Shown: piece by piece, positions 1-10,324 of the stretch
Position numbering within the stretch: position 1 is the first letter of the stretch
Layout: each line of letters opens with the position of its first letter
Assembly: GCF_026151205.1 (NCBI RefSeq)
Contig: NC_087081.1
Coordinates: forward strand, 5,575,246 to 5,639,245
DNA length: 64,000 nucleotides
DNA from: Bolinopsis microptera
Lineage: Eukaryota > Ctenophora > Tentaculata > Lobata > Bolinopsidae
Direction of reading: 5' to 3'
Position numbers and translations under genes: made by a program
Notes under the pieces: generated by a model
The model's input: the letters and a program-made list of their open reading frames with translations, nothing else
The model's database searches: none
Told to the model about the DNA's origin: nothing

Positions 1-2055
1 GTAGCTGCGGAACCGACAATCGTGGCACCAAGCCGGTCCGACGAAGGGACCTTCAAGCTATCAACACTACCACGAACCCTCGTCGCACCCTACCTACGTC
101 AACCCTACCGGAATATTTACCCGGAAACTCCGACGGGTCTCTAAACAAACAGGACTAAGTATCAACGGTAAACAGGTGACGTATCGTGTAAACAACTACA
201 TTATTTTTAATCAATTATATCGATTTAACCCACTTTACAAATTTACCAAATTAAATTGGAAGTTTTTTTAACATTTTTAAATAAGTATTTTAACTCTGGC
301 GTATTCTGATTGCTCTGCCCTACAATCCACTTTTCATACAGTATACTTTCTTTTAGATCGCTACGCTAGCATAAATAACCATATACTAACACTCAATTCC
401 CTTCAGAACGCTGACACGCCACCTAACATGGACTCAACACAACCAGACGTACAACGCCGGGGAGTGAATTTCGTTCAAGGACGCTGGTTCACAGAAGACA
501 CCTGATAAACTATTAAACCCTTTTCTCGACGAACAATGACTAACGTATTTTGCCGTGAGAATAAGAAAAGAACAGATTTTAAATTTTGTTTTGGAGTTTA
601 AACCTATTCTTAACTATAAGCACCACTATTCATTGTTGCATAACAAAGACACTAGAAGTGTATTGCCTACGATAACTATGTACGTTGATTTAACTAAACC
701 AGACTACTAAGTTCAATTATTGTGAAATATTAGCATGCCCCAATTTATATCGCCGCCGCTCCTTATAGAGGGCCACTTTTAATTTATATCACTGCCGCTC
801 CTTATAGAGGGCCACTTTTAATTGACTTTTATTTAACTATGGGTAATTTACAGCATGCCGTAAATTAACTTACACAGCCTTCTAGTCCGCGTAGGAAAAA
901 CCGGAACTACGAACCCTTACAGCCGACGGTGATGAAAGTTCGACAACGACAGCAGAACAACCGATGCTCAACGGAGATGTACCCCCAAATGATTGACGTG
1001 GGCGTCAACTTAAAGAAAGAAAGCTGTAAGAACCCCCGGATCTGACGTTATCCAAGACCGGACCTTACCCAGATAGTTCGCCCCTGGACCAGCGTACATC
1101 GGTTGTCATGGTAACATCGGTTGCCATGGTTACAGAAACCCGACCCTACGGCCGCACCAGCCGAGAGCTGAAGTGTCGATAATTACCATTCAATTGGGTG
1201 ATAAGATACCACGATGGTAATTGGTCTGATAACGAACCAAGCGCGGCCAGCCTCGGTAGGTTACACAGAAGTGCCGCCGAGACTGTCGGTCTCAAGCCAC
1301 CGCTAGCGACCTGTGAACCACGTGTCACGTCGCATCACTTCTCTTGGACCGATCCAGAGTACGTTACGTTTTTCCACTCGTGACTTAAGATGGAAGTATC
1401 CGGAAGGACTTCACCACCTTGATGAACTCTGCCGATTTCTCTGGACCTCACCCTCGAGCGGCTGATGATGATACGCCACTGTCGCAGTACTCCCCGGAGT
1501 AGCCACCACGTCGAACCTTGTCGGATTCTACGCCTCTAAGCTTCACCAGAGATCTAACGACCACCGGAGTGAGTACTCCTAGAAGGCTTTAGGATTAGAA
1601 CTTAAGTTAAATTATTATGACGATATTACGATTATATATATCCATTGCTTGGTATAATTACCTTGATGTCAGAAGCTATATTCTGGCCCCCTAAATAGGC
1701 GTACCTTACTGGTGTTATTATATAAATCAGTGACAACAAGGGTCACCAGCCAGGAGCAATCCTGTGCTGCAAATTGTCATTGAAATTACGTTAAAATAAC
1801 AACACTACTAATACGGAATGATGCCGTGTCTCTCGGAGGCTTTCGAGTGCCACTAAATTAGTGGAACGTTACGAACCCGAGACCCTGGTGGGACCTGAAG
1901 GAGGACATGATGCAGGTAAGTATTGACCCGCTTGCCCGGGCTATCCAGGTTTGATCATGTTTGGGAGCTATAGGAAAGCTTCTATGGAGCCTTAAAATAA
2001 ACTCTCCGCCCTAGGTTGTTTGACATATTATTCCAGGCCACCTTTTGTAGTTCAC
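1..2055. other. No recognised gene
   Basis: Neither strand shows a frame I can assign to a family. Open frames are 60 codons or shorter. A 25-codon frame at 428-505 begins MDSTQPDVQRRG and lacks any supporting context. The segment is more GC-balanced than the rest of the window and could be old transposon DNA, but I see no termini. Confidence 0.4.
742..819. repeat. 39-bp direct tandem duplication
   Basis: Two adjacent 39-bp units differ at about two positions. Each runs from AATTTATATC to the run of T after GGGCCAC. No coding role is visible. Confidence 0.85.
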
Positions 2056-2059
2056 AGCC

Positions 2060-2856
2060 AGTTTAACGACGGCTGGGCTCTTACACTGAGGACATGGACA
2101 AGGCTAACGAGTTCCTGCTCCGAGTAGAATCGGTGGCAGCGAGCGTGGGGCTTCACGTAAACAAAGGCAAGACCAAGGTTATGACATTGAATATGGAGGA
2201 TCGATCTAGCGACCTCCAAAGTCGATCTGGGAAAGCCATAGAAAATGTGGATGATTTCATCTACTTATATAATAGGCTCCTGGATTGAGAGCACAGATAG
2301 GGAGATAAGGGTTAGAAAGGGAAAAGCATGGGGTGCCCTACATAGACTGAAGGATATCTGGAAATCCAATCTCTCAAAGAGCCTAAAGATTAAATTGTTC
2401 ATAGCGGCTTTTGAGTCAGTACTGCTCTGAGGATCAGAAACCTGGACACTGACAAAGGCTCAAGAAAAAAGTTTGGACATACACAAAGATGCTGCGTATG
2501 GTGCTGGGTATCTCATGGAAGGACAAGGTCAGCAATATAACTTTGTATGGTAGTCTACCAAGGCTGTCAAACAAGTTTCGAAGCTTACTTACTTACTACT
2601 TGTACTTGTTACGAAGCAGGAGACTAAAAATGGCGGGACACTGCATCCGACATCCTGAGCTACTTGCCAGTGATTTAGTCTTATGGGAACCTACGCACGG
2701 TAGAGCACAGCAAGGCCGACCAAGACAAAGCTACTTGTCTAATGTCTATGTTACTGAAGGAAGTTGGGACAAACTCTAAAGAGGAACTGCGAACCCTGAT
2801 GCGGGACAGGGATATATGGAGGGGGTTATCTGGCGTAGATCGGACTTAGTTCCGAC
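2060..2856 (+). pseudogene. Non-LTR retrotransposon reverse transcriptase fragment, 3' end
   Basis: The conceptual protein matches the part of a LINE reverse transcriptase downstream of the catalytic YADD box. In order it shows TEDMDKANEFLLRVE, then VNKGKTKVM, a broken 'F-I-Y-L-GSWI' block, SETWTL, and a terminal block with RRLKMAGH, GRPRQSY and EGSWDKL. These are hallmark blocks of the palm and thumb and of the C-terminal domain. The reading is spread over three frames with at least two frameshifts and an in-frame stop before SETWTL, so it is dead. The 5' part of the element, including the endonuclease, is missing. The 3' end runs straight into a TAG trinucleotide tail. A shorter, inverted copy of the same 3' end lies at 13512-13661. 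The exact LINE clade is not determined. Confidence 0.85.
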
Positions 2857-2890
2857 ATAGTAGTAGTAGTAGTAGTAGTAGTTATAGTAG
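2857..2890 (+). repeat. (TAG)n 3' tail of the LINE fragment
   Basis: About nine TAG units follow the last LINE codons. The inverted copy at 13512 carries the complementary tail at the same point, so the microsatellite belongs to the element rather than to the insertion site. Confidence 0.75.
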
Positions 2891-3374
2891 TTAAGCCGGT
2901 CTGGGTTTATCAATTTTACTGTACCGAATATCAAAAATTATTCGGAATTTGCAATGCACATGCCTTGGTCCCCAAACTATTATCATACTGTTCAAATCAA
3001 GATGCAGAAATTTTCCTGTTGCGATATGAATATGCGGTCATTTTTGCATCTTAATAGCATGACATGTCGCGTGATCATGATAAGATTAAACCCTAAGAGA
3101 CAATACGTTTCAATTGAGCTCACGCAATTTTAATGATTGCACTATATAGTTGATATCTGAAATTTGCTTTTTTTTTGTGTCACAAATGTCAAGCAGACCA
3201 TCTCGTAATCGTTGAATTAATAACAAAATGTTGATTAAATCCAGCTTGCAGAGATAATATTTTTGCAGTCGCTAACGCAGTTTTGATAATCGAACCAAGG
3301 TATTATAAAAACAGTCCAATCATCTCAGGACCACTGTTAAGCAATGCAACGGTCAAAAATACATAGTGTATTTG
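2891..3374. other. Unannotated AT-rich stretch
   Basis: I see no gene, terminal repeat or array here. Confidence 0.4.
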
Positions 3375-3957
3375 AGGTCTTATCAGCGTATCAAGCAGAA
3401 AATCGCCGTAATGCCCTATTTTATACCAAAACTCTAGCAGGCAATCAAATAAAAAGCACCCAGATGAGAAATCTGAAATTGCCTGGTATCTATAATATAG
3501 CTCATGTTCTCAATCTCACAAAATGTTATTAGCCTTCTATTCTGACAAATAAAAGCAACTTATAAAATGTATAAAGCTAGTACGTGTGATTTTGGTAGGT
3601 GTGATTTTGGTTAATGAAATTTTGTTCTTGGGAATTCTCAGAGCACCCACTATGGCAACATTTAAATTAATTTCTTTCTAATATCATCAAGTTATTAAAC
3701 TTCGCAGTTGCCCAGGTACCAAGCTCAATCTTTAATAGTCAAGCTTCATCAGACTCATATCATTGGTAATCACTAATTATAAATTTATACTTTTATATAA
3801 TGGCATTGTTTGCAGATATTTCAGAACACTGAGGTTGGGTCCACTAATATTTGTTAATGGTCAAGGTCAAAGAAATAGGTGGACTTCTGTCCATACTCCA
3901 TGCCCAGATTTTGATTCAACACATTCCTTTTAAGTATAGTGCATGTGAGCAAAGTAT
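3375..3957 (+). repeat. Dispersed repeat, copy A
   Basis: This block is colinear with 7006-7802 (copy B). Shared homology starts at AGGTCTTATCAGCG and ends at GCAAAGTATG. Copy A keeps the uninterrupted site (3546-3553, CAAATAAA) into which a MITE has jumped in copy B. Directly downstream comes a 9-bp tandem array, which may be the tail of this element. No coding capacity is recognised, so the class is unknown. Confidence 0.8.
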
Positions 3958-3962
3958 GGTGG

Positions 3963-4207
3963 ATTACAAGGATTACAAGGATTACAAGGATTACAAGGAT
4001 AACAAGTATTACAAGTATTACAAGTATTACAAGTATTACAAGTATTACAAGTATTACAAGTATTACAAGTATTACAAGTATTGCAAGTATTTCAAGTATT
4101 GCAAGTATTACAAGTATTACAAGTATTACAAGTATTACAAGTATTACAAGTATTACAAGTATTACAAGTATTACAAGGATTATAAGGATTACAAGTATTA
4201 CAAGGAT
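3963..4207. repeat. 9-bp minisatellite (ATTACAAGT/ATTACAAGG)n
   Basis: About 27 units. ATTACAAGG units sit at the left edge, and both forms mix at the right edge. Because nine is a multiple of three, every frame is open on both strands, giving artefactual DYK/YKY and VIL/ILV peptides. The reverse complement of the same unit is the tail of the minus-strand LINE at 8512-9232. Confidence 0.95.
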
Positions 4208-4330
4208 TACGTAGGTCGTAGTCAACAAGAATTGTTATATAAAACTCCATCACGGAACAACAGCTATAAAGAGTAAAAAGGACACCTTTCTCAGAGCTTC
4301 AGAGGGAGCTCCATTTGAACTATCTCCCCT

Positions 4331-4889
4331 TAAGACAACAATAAGACAAACATTAAGACAACAAACACCGATAAGACAACAAAATATGATAAAATATTAA
4401 GACAACATTAAGACAACAAATTCATTTAAAACAACATTAAGACAAGTACAACAAACTCGTTTACGACTACATTATTAATGCGACAAAATGTTTAAAATAT
4501 GTAATATACTTTAACCCGTTAATTGAAAGTCGGTTTAACTTTTTATCCCTTCGACCGGGATTTCACTGCCGCAGTTAAAAAGGGTAGGATTATTAACCCG
4601 CTGAGTCAGTAACACATAATCGCATAATCATAAGGTACACTCTGTACCACGACTATTATTTTTTCATATAGCCGCTCGGAAATTTCCCACACACACACAG
4701 ATTTATTGAAATTATCATTTATCAATGATTATAAATTGATACTGAAATAACTGGTTTAAAATATAGAATAAAACAAATATTGGTCTTATTGGTGTTTGTT
4801 GCGTTAATGTTGTCTTAATGTTGTCTTATTGTTGTCTTAATGTTGTCTTAATGTTGTCTTATTGTTGTCTTAATGTTGTCTTATTGTTG
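4331..4889. mobile_element. Candidate foldback element with tandem-repeat termini
   Basis: The left 120 bp carries about eight copies of TAAGACAACA-type units. The right 90 bp carries about nine copies of the inverse TGTTGTCTTA. The two clusters are inverted relative to each other around roughly 350 bp of unique AT-rich DNA. This matches foldback or nonautonomous DNA elements whose termini are internally repetitive. Target duplications were not found. Confidence 0.5.
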
Positions 4890-5040
4890 CATCGGAGTTC
4901 GTTCAAGTGGCCCGTTAAACTTTTTGATCGGTTATTTGGTGATCTGTCTGACGTCGGTTGAAGCCATGAGTTGGTGTGTGTTTAGGGCAGGCTTAGTTGG
5001 GGTACGAACTTAGTCTCAGTGTGAATAGTCCGAGCACAGT

Positions 5041-6003
5041 AAGGGAAATATTGTGAAATATTGTGAAATATTGTGAAATATTGTGAAATATTGTGAAATA
5101 TTGCATAGATGCGGAGTTCGTTGATTTTTGGCGTAGAGTTCGTGGAGTTCGTTCAAAATTTGGAGTTCGTTAGAGTTCGTTGGAGTTCGTTAGTCAATTT
5201 TTCAAAAAAAAACATGGAAAATGTTTTTTTTTTTAAAGTAATCAGCTCAGGATTTCTCGCATGATCTCAGATATTTATCACGTACCAAACTATGCATACA
5301 GATAACTATAAACTGTACATTATTATATCAACTTTACTGTAGTACTGTACACTGTCTACTTTACTGCTGAAAGTTGTACCTACAATGACATTTGAATCAT
5401 CAACTATACCTATAAGTCTATACACAGTGCACTTCAATTTCAAATAGTTCAGTCTGCTGTACATGGCAAAATAAAATGTATACATCATACATGAACACTG
5501 AATGTACAATGTACATTCGGTGTGATCACAGCTGTTTACAGCAGAAGAAAACGAAACGCAACGCCAGAAGTACAAGTTGAAGTTTTCTGCAACGTGTCCA
5601 GGGAACGTGCGCGCGCAAACTATTGGCGCCAGAATGTTCCAGTCGATCGACCAGTCCTTGTACTGTGAAATGTACAGTGTACACGCGACGCGTGGTAGAA
5701 GTTTCGAGTACCAATATATTTAGTTGTTTTACAATCGTAATATGTTATGTGTTGAATTGGCTGAATTGTAAATACAATTTCTGTTTAATTTCATTTTACG
5801 TAAGTTGTACAAAACGAACTCCTCAAGAGTTCGTAATTTTGGGTTGATGAGTTCGTAGAGTTCGTTGTCACTGAGGAGTTCGTAGAGTTCGTACGTATCA
5901 TCTATGAAATATTGTGCAATATTGTGATATATTGAGAAATATTGTGAAATATTGTGAAACATTGTGAAATATTGAGAAATATTGTAAAATATTGTGAAAT
6001 AAG
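5041..6003. repeat. Two short tandem repeats in mirrored order
   Basis: At 5041-5103 a 10-bp unit (TTGTGAAATA) repeats six times, followed at 5110-5195 by GAGTTCGTT-type units. After about 620 bp the order reverses: GAGTTCGTA-type units at 5818-5892, then degenerate GAAATATTGT units at 5905-6003. Unit orientation is the same on both sides, so this is mirrored order and not an inverted repeat. The core at 5200-5815 has short frames only and many TGTAC motifs. Confidence 0.7.
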
Positions 6004-6630
6004 TTACAAAAAGTGCATTCAAAATAAAGCTTTTAGCTGCATATCACGACCCGATATACACTCAACTAATTTAGCTCACATATCTTCATTGTGTAAATGG
6101 TTTCCTGGATGCTCCCAATGCACACATGAAGTTGTTGAGTCCGGACTCTACGGCCTGATACTCTACGTGGTGAGACTCTATTAGATTTCATAACGTATCA
6201 CGCGGCACGCCGTAGAGTTGCGGACCCGAAGTGGTCGTTGATCATTCCTCGGATGTTACCCCTTTATAGTTTATTAATCATCAGCCACAGCACCGTCAAA
6301 CACTTAAACGGGCTAATGGGCTCCCCTAAAATTAAATGGACAGCTACTTTGAAGTCACATGGACCAATCAGAGGGCTGACCAGTTATTTCAGGGGGTGTT
6401 TACCACTTTGGCGATTTTAGGAACGGTCCACTAAATGAAGCGTATTTGATGTTTTCTGAGCAGCATGATTCTATAGAACAGTTTTCGCTAAATGTTGACA
6501 AAATTATGATCCTCATTGGCTCATTTAAACAAAGTATCAACAGGCTTAATGTTAAGTCTCTATGTTTTCTGTTACAAATATCTCCCGCCGCTGGGTATAC
6601 GGTTTGGAGCGTCACTTTACGTAGCTGCAG
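6004..6630. other. No recognised gene
   Basis: Short frames only. The segment may include decayed upstream parts of the transposase relic that follows, but I could not align any block. Confidence 0.35.
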
Positions 6631-7005
6631 GAACGAGCTCTCGAGGGATTGTCTGTCCACGAGTGCTGCCCATGTAATGCACCTTTTTCTGTAGAAGTGC
6701 GATCGAAAAATGCCTCTTTCTTCAAGGAGCACGTTCTACCGGGTACAACTATTCTCACCAAAAAGTGGAAAATTTATAACGCCCTGCAACACCACGGGTT
6801 TTCTCATCAAGTTGTCAACCATAGTCGAGGATTTGTGGACCCGGTGATCACTGGAGTTCACACCAACAGCTCATGTGGTTCCACGCAAAGAACCACATGA
6901 GAAGAGGAACCGGTCGTACCCGAACAGATTCAGCAGCCATGACTGTAGCCCTATCAAAATTTATGTGGTGTATTAAGCGATACGGACTGAAAAGAGACGA
7001 CCCCT
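6631..7005 (+). pseudogene. Merlin/IS1595-like (ISXO2-type) transposase fragment
   Basis: The peptide HVLPGTTILTKKW, followed by VVNHSRGFVDP and GVHTN, matches the catalytic core of ISXO2-type DDE transposases, the family to which animal Merlin elements belong. After a one-base frameshift near 6890 the reading continues with RRGTGRTRTDS and KFMWCIKRYG, corresponding to the family's C-terminal FMWRERYG-type block. The usual aspartate after T-I-x-T is a lysine here, and a stop ends the first frame, so it is inactive. The N-terminal part is absent. The reading is cut off exactly where dispersed-repeat copy B begins. The assignment rests on motif recognition only. Confidence 0.65.
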
Positions 7006-7824
7006 AGGTCTTATCAGCGTATCAAACAGAAAATCGCCGTAAGGCCCTATTTTATACCAAAATTAAAACTCTAGCAGGCAATCAAATAAAAAGCACCCAG
7101 ATGAAGAATATGAAATTGCCTGGTATCTATAATAAAGCTCATGTTCTCAATTTCACAAAATGTTATTAGCCGGAGCCTTCTATTCTGACAAATAAACAGG
7201 GTTGTGAAAAACGTAAATGGTAAACTCAAAAAACGTTAAAAACGAGCTTTTTTCTATTTTTTTCAAAAAACGAGAAAAAACGTTCGCATTTTTACATCCA
7301 GCAATAACTCATAAGTAACACCCAAAACTTAAAAATGCTCCAATTCAAAAAAAACGTAAAACACGTATTTCACAACCCTGCAAATAAAAGCAACTAATAA
7401 AGATACAATGCTAGTACGTGTGATTTTGGTACGTGTGATTTTGGTACGTGTGATTTTGGTTAATGAAATTTTATAATTTTTTCTTGGGAATTCTCAGAGC
7501 ACCCACTATGGCAACATTTAAATTAATTTCTTTCTAATATCATCAAGATATTAAACTTTGCAGTTGCCCAGGTGCCAAGCTCAATTTTTAATAGTCACAA
7601 ACTTTATCAGACTCATATCATTGGTAATCACTATTTATATCTTTATATAATGGCATTGTTTGCAGATATTTCAGAACACTGAGGTTGGGTCCACTAATAT
7701 TTGTTAATGGTCATGGTCAAAGAAATAGGTGGACTTCTTTCCCTGCCCAAACTTTGATCCACCACAGTCCTTTAAAGTATAGTGCATGTGAGCAAAGTAT
7801 GTTGTTTTCGTTAAGGTTAAGTTA
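7006..7824 (+). repeat. Dispersed repeat, copy B (interrupted by a MITE)
   Basis: Colinear with copy A at 3375-3957 except for a 184-bp insertion plus its 8-bp duplication at 7189-7388, and an extra ACGTGTGATTTTGGT unit near 7430. Homology ends at GCAAAGTATG (about 7802). A short non-shared linker then leads into the TCC microsatellite. Confidence 0.8.
7197..7380. mobile_element. 184-bp hAT-type MITE with 8-bp target duplication
   Basis: The insertion begins CAGGGTTGTGAAAAACG and ends with the inverse CGTATTTCACAACCCTG. It is flanked by the direct repeat CAAATAAA at 7189-7196 and 7381-7388. Copy A of the host repeat has a single CAAATAAA at the matching place, giving a clear empty site. CAGGG termini with an 8-bp duplication are typical of hAT elements. 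There is no coding capacity, so it depended on a transposase supplied elsewhere. Confidence 0.9.
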
Positions 7825-8463
7825 TCCTCCTCCTCCTCCTCCTCCTCCTCCTCCTCCTCCTCCTCCTCCTCCTCCTCCTCCTCCTCCTCCTCCTCCTCCT
7901 CCTCCTCCTCCTCCTCCTCCTCCTCCTCCTCCTCCTCCTCCTCCTCCTCCTCCTCCTCCTCCTCCTCCTCCTCCTCCTCCTCCTCCTCCTCCTCCTCCTC
8001 CTCCTCCTCCTCCTCCTCCTCCTCCTCCTCCTCCTCCTCCTCCTCCTCCTCCTCCTCCTCCTCCTCCTCCTCCTCCTCCTCCTCCTCCTCCTCCTCCTCC
8101 TCCTCCTCCTCCTCCTCCTCCTCCTCCTCCTCCTCCTCCTCCTCCTCCTCCTCCTCCTCCTCCTCCTCCTCCTCCTCCTCCTCCTCCTCCTCCTCCTCCT
8201 CCTCCTCCTCCTCCTCCTCCTCCTCCTCCTCCTCCTCCTCCTCCTCCTCCTCCTCCTCCTCCTCCTCCTCCTCCTCCTCCTCCTCCTCCTCCTCCTCCTC
8301 CTCCTCCTCCTCCTCCTCCTCCTCCTCCTCCTCCTCCTCCTCCTCCTCCTCCTCCTCCTCCTCCTCCTCCTCCTCCTCCTCCTCCTCCTCCTCCTCCTCC
8401 TCCTCCTCCTCCTCCTCCTCCTCCTCCTCCTCCTCCTCCTCCTCCTCCTCCTCCTCCTCCTCC
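7825..8463 (+). repeat. Pure (TCC)213 microsatellite
   Basis: The repeat is 639 bp of uninterrupted TCC, ending just before TCTTCC. All pyrimidines lie on the + strand, a mirror-symmetric tract able to form triplex DNA. The long polyproline frame through it (7685-8509) is an artefact. Confidence 0.98.
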
Positions 8464-8511
8464 TCTTCCTTTACAAGTATTACAAGTATTACAAGTACCT
8501 ACCTATTGAAC
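8464..8511 (-). repeat. (TACTTGTAA)n tail of the minus-strand LINE
   Basis: On the minus strand the LINE's 3' sequence ends in TACTTGTAA units next to a short CCTATTGAACC/GATAGGTT inverted motif. This is a typical simple-repeat tail of a non-LTR element, here only about three units long before the TCC tract. Confidence 0.7.
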
Positions 8512-9232
8512 CTATTGATAGGTTTAGAAGTAGGCATCTTCACGGCCATCACGCAATCTGCGGACCACCTCCTTGACTGCACCAGTCTATTATCGAGTTA
8601 GAGTTTTCTGCACTGTATCCAGGAGTAGGGGGCTTGTCTGGAAGGGTGTCTAGGAAGTTTCCAAGAGATGTCTTGAAGCTTGTCAAAGTCCTTTGAGTAT
8701 TGACAATTTTGGGGAGAACATTCCAGAGTCTTCCAGCTCTCACTGCGAATGAGTGGTCGTAGGTGGAGCGTGCAGCAGCTGATGCTTTTTTTGTGAGAGA
8801 AGGGAGTATAACTTTAACTCCCAGTCTAGCATTCTCTCTGAACTGTACATCTAGGTCATTTGGACATATACCCTGGAGAACTTTCCACAGATGTATGATG
8901 GTGTAGCGTTCTCGGCGTCTTTGCAGTGATGCAAGTTTCAGTTCCTTCAGTCTATTCCAATAATCGGTGTCTCTGAGCCCTAGAATTCGTCTAGTGAACT
9001 GGTTTATGTCTCGATAATGTTCATAGATCTTGTTTGGTTCAAAATCGGAGTCGTTCCCAAATGGCCGTTCCAAAGCGGGCAGCAGTCCTCCACTCTGGAT
9101 TTGTAGAGCTGGAGCATAACAAGTGTTGTCCTGTCTTTGAATACTCCAAGAGTGTTGTCCAGTGTTGAGTCTTGATATTCTTTTTTTTTCCTTCGAACGT
9201 TTAATTTCCTGACGATAAGAAACAATAGTCAA
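8512..9232 (-). pseudogene. Non-LTR retrotransposon ORF2 C-terminal fragment
   Basis: A 227-codon open frame on the minus strand carries the conserved C-terminal block of Jockey/CR1-like LINE polyproteins. Marker segments are YWNRLKELKLASLQRRRERY, WKVLQGICPND, RSTYDHSFAVRAGRLWN and LPKIVN. In intact elements this lies after the reverse transcriptase thumb. The upstream catalytic domain is not present; the N-terminal 40 codons look like a frame-shifted remainder. The frame ends in DWCSQGGGP, then a stop and a simple-repeat tail, so the 3' end is intact and the 5' end truncated, as expected from incomplete reverse transcription. The same WKVLQG-CPND block recurs in another fragment at 35745-36027. 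Confidence 0.85.
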
Positions 9233-9958
9233 TTGGAATCATGAATTATTGAACCTATATAGACTTAAGATACAATTGGAACATTAATTTAAAAACTGAA
9301 TAATGATTTGTAGGCAAGAATTGAACCATAAACTAACTTGCAAAATGACCCACCGGTTTAATACGGAGTGGCATGTCTCACTGTCTCAGACCCCTTCACT
9401 ATCCACGGGCTCCGCAACAGCGAGATCATTAGTGATTATAGAGATAAAACATTCCTTAGCTTCATCTGGAACAGACAAGGTTTCACTAATGACAGTAGCG
9501 GACAAACTAAATCATTTTCAAATCGTAAAATACACATAAAATTATTGAACGGTATTAAATTCGACACTCGCTCTGCGCGCGTTTATTGCGCCGCCAATAA
9601 ATTAATTAAAAATTACAATCCGAAAGTGCTGCGATGTAAACTTCTTATGAGGATCTAACCAAAAATTAATATAATTTGAAGATACAAAGAGTTGAATATC
9701 TGTGGTTCTGAAAATATCCTATGTTTTGGTCGAAAGGTTAACTTACTCGAGTACGACAAATAATATACTTGGTAGGGCCAGAGTTCCACGACGCAAGAGC
9801 TTTACGGACTCGCGTTAGAACCGACAAAAATGCAACACAGCCACTCTCAATACCACAGAGAGCTGGGAAAAAGCATCAAGTCTGCCATTAGCCTGTCTCA
9901 TTGCCCATGGTTTTTGAGTCACTCAAAAACACTGAATAACGATCTTCACCTTTGATCA
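9233..9958. other. Stretch with an unrecognised short open frame
   Basis: A 96-codon + frame at 9368-9658 reads with fair composition (for example KFDTRSARVYCAANK and NYNPKVLRCKLL). I do not recognise a family, and no splice or promoter signals mark it. It could be a transposon fragment. The rest holds nothing identifiable. Confidence 0.3.
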
Positions 9959-10324
9959 GTGAGAAGATCCCACATGGCATTAGAAAAAGGTGCATCAAGC
10001 TGGCTGACCGGACAACCTTATGAAGTACGGATATGTCTTGAACAAGCAAGGGTCCAAAGACCTATAGCACTGAGATACGCTCTAACCCATTGCCAACATA
10101 GCGCAAGAAATGCAATTTGTGGCACAAGATACACCTACAACCACATTCCTATTTGCAAGAAAAGGAGCTTTTTCAACACAGGCTTTGTCAAAGCAGACGT
10201 GACCACAGACGCTCCCGAAATTTCACAAAAAGGTATCCAACTTCACAAGATCTTAGACAACGGCTACAACCATGTCGGGGAAAACTCCCCTAAAACAAAG
10301 ATAGCTTGGATGAATAGTGAATAA
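9959..10324 (+). pseudogene. Degenerate retrotransposon C-terminal domain
   Basis: The 121-codon frame contains EKGASSWLT, then ALRY, then a cysteine/histidine cluster C-G-T-R-Y-T-x-N-H-x-x-x-C-K. This matches the widespread invertebrate retroelement C-terminal domain whose intact form runs EKGASSWLT, FRDALxLRYGW, CxCGxxFxxxHxxxC and GGF. The spacing is right but several conserved residues are lost, including the tryptophan after RYG and the second half beyond GGF. It has no flanking reverse transcriptase. I regard it as an eroded fragment rather than a host gene. Confidence 0.55.

Noticed and set aside
3851-4276. DYK/YKY, VIL and ITS repeat frames
   Set aside because: A 9-bp tandem repeat keeps all frames open; there are no gene signals.
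7685-8509. 274-codon polyproline open frame
   Set aside because: It is a translation of the (TCC)213 microsatellite; the flanking codons match a noncoding dispersed repeat.
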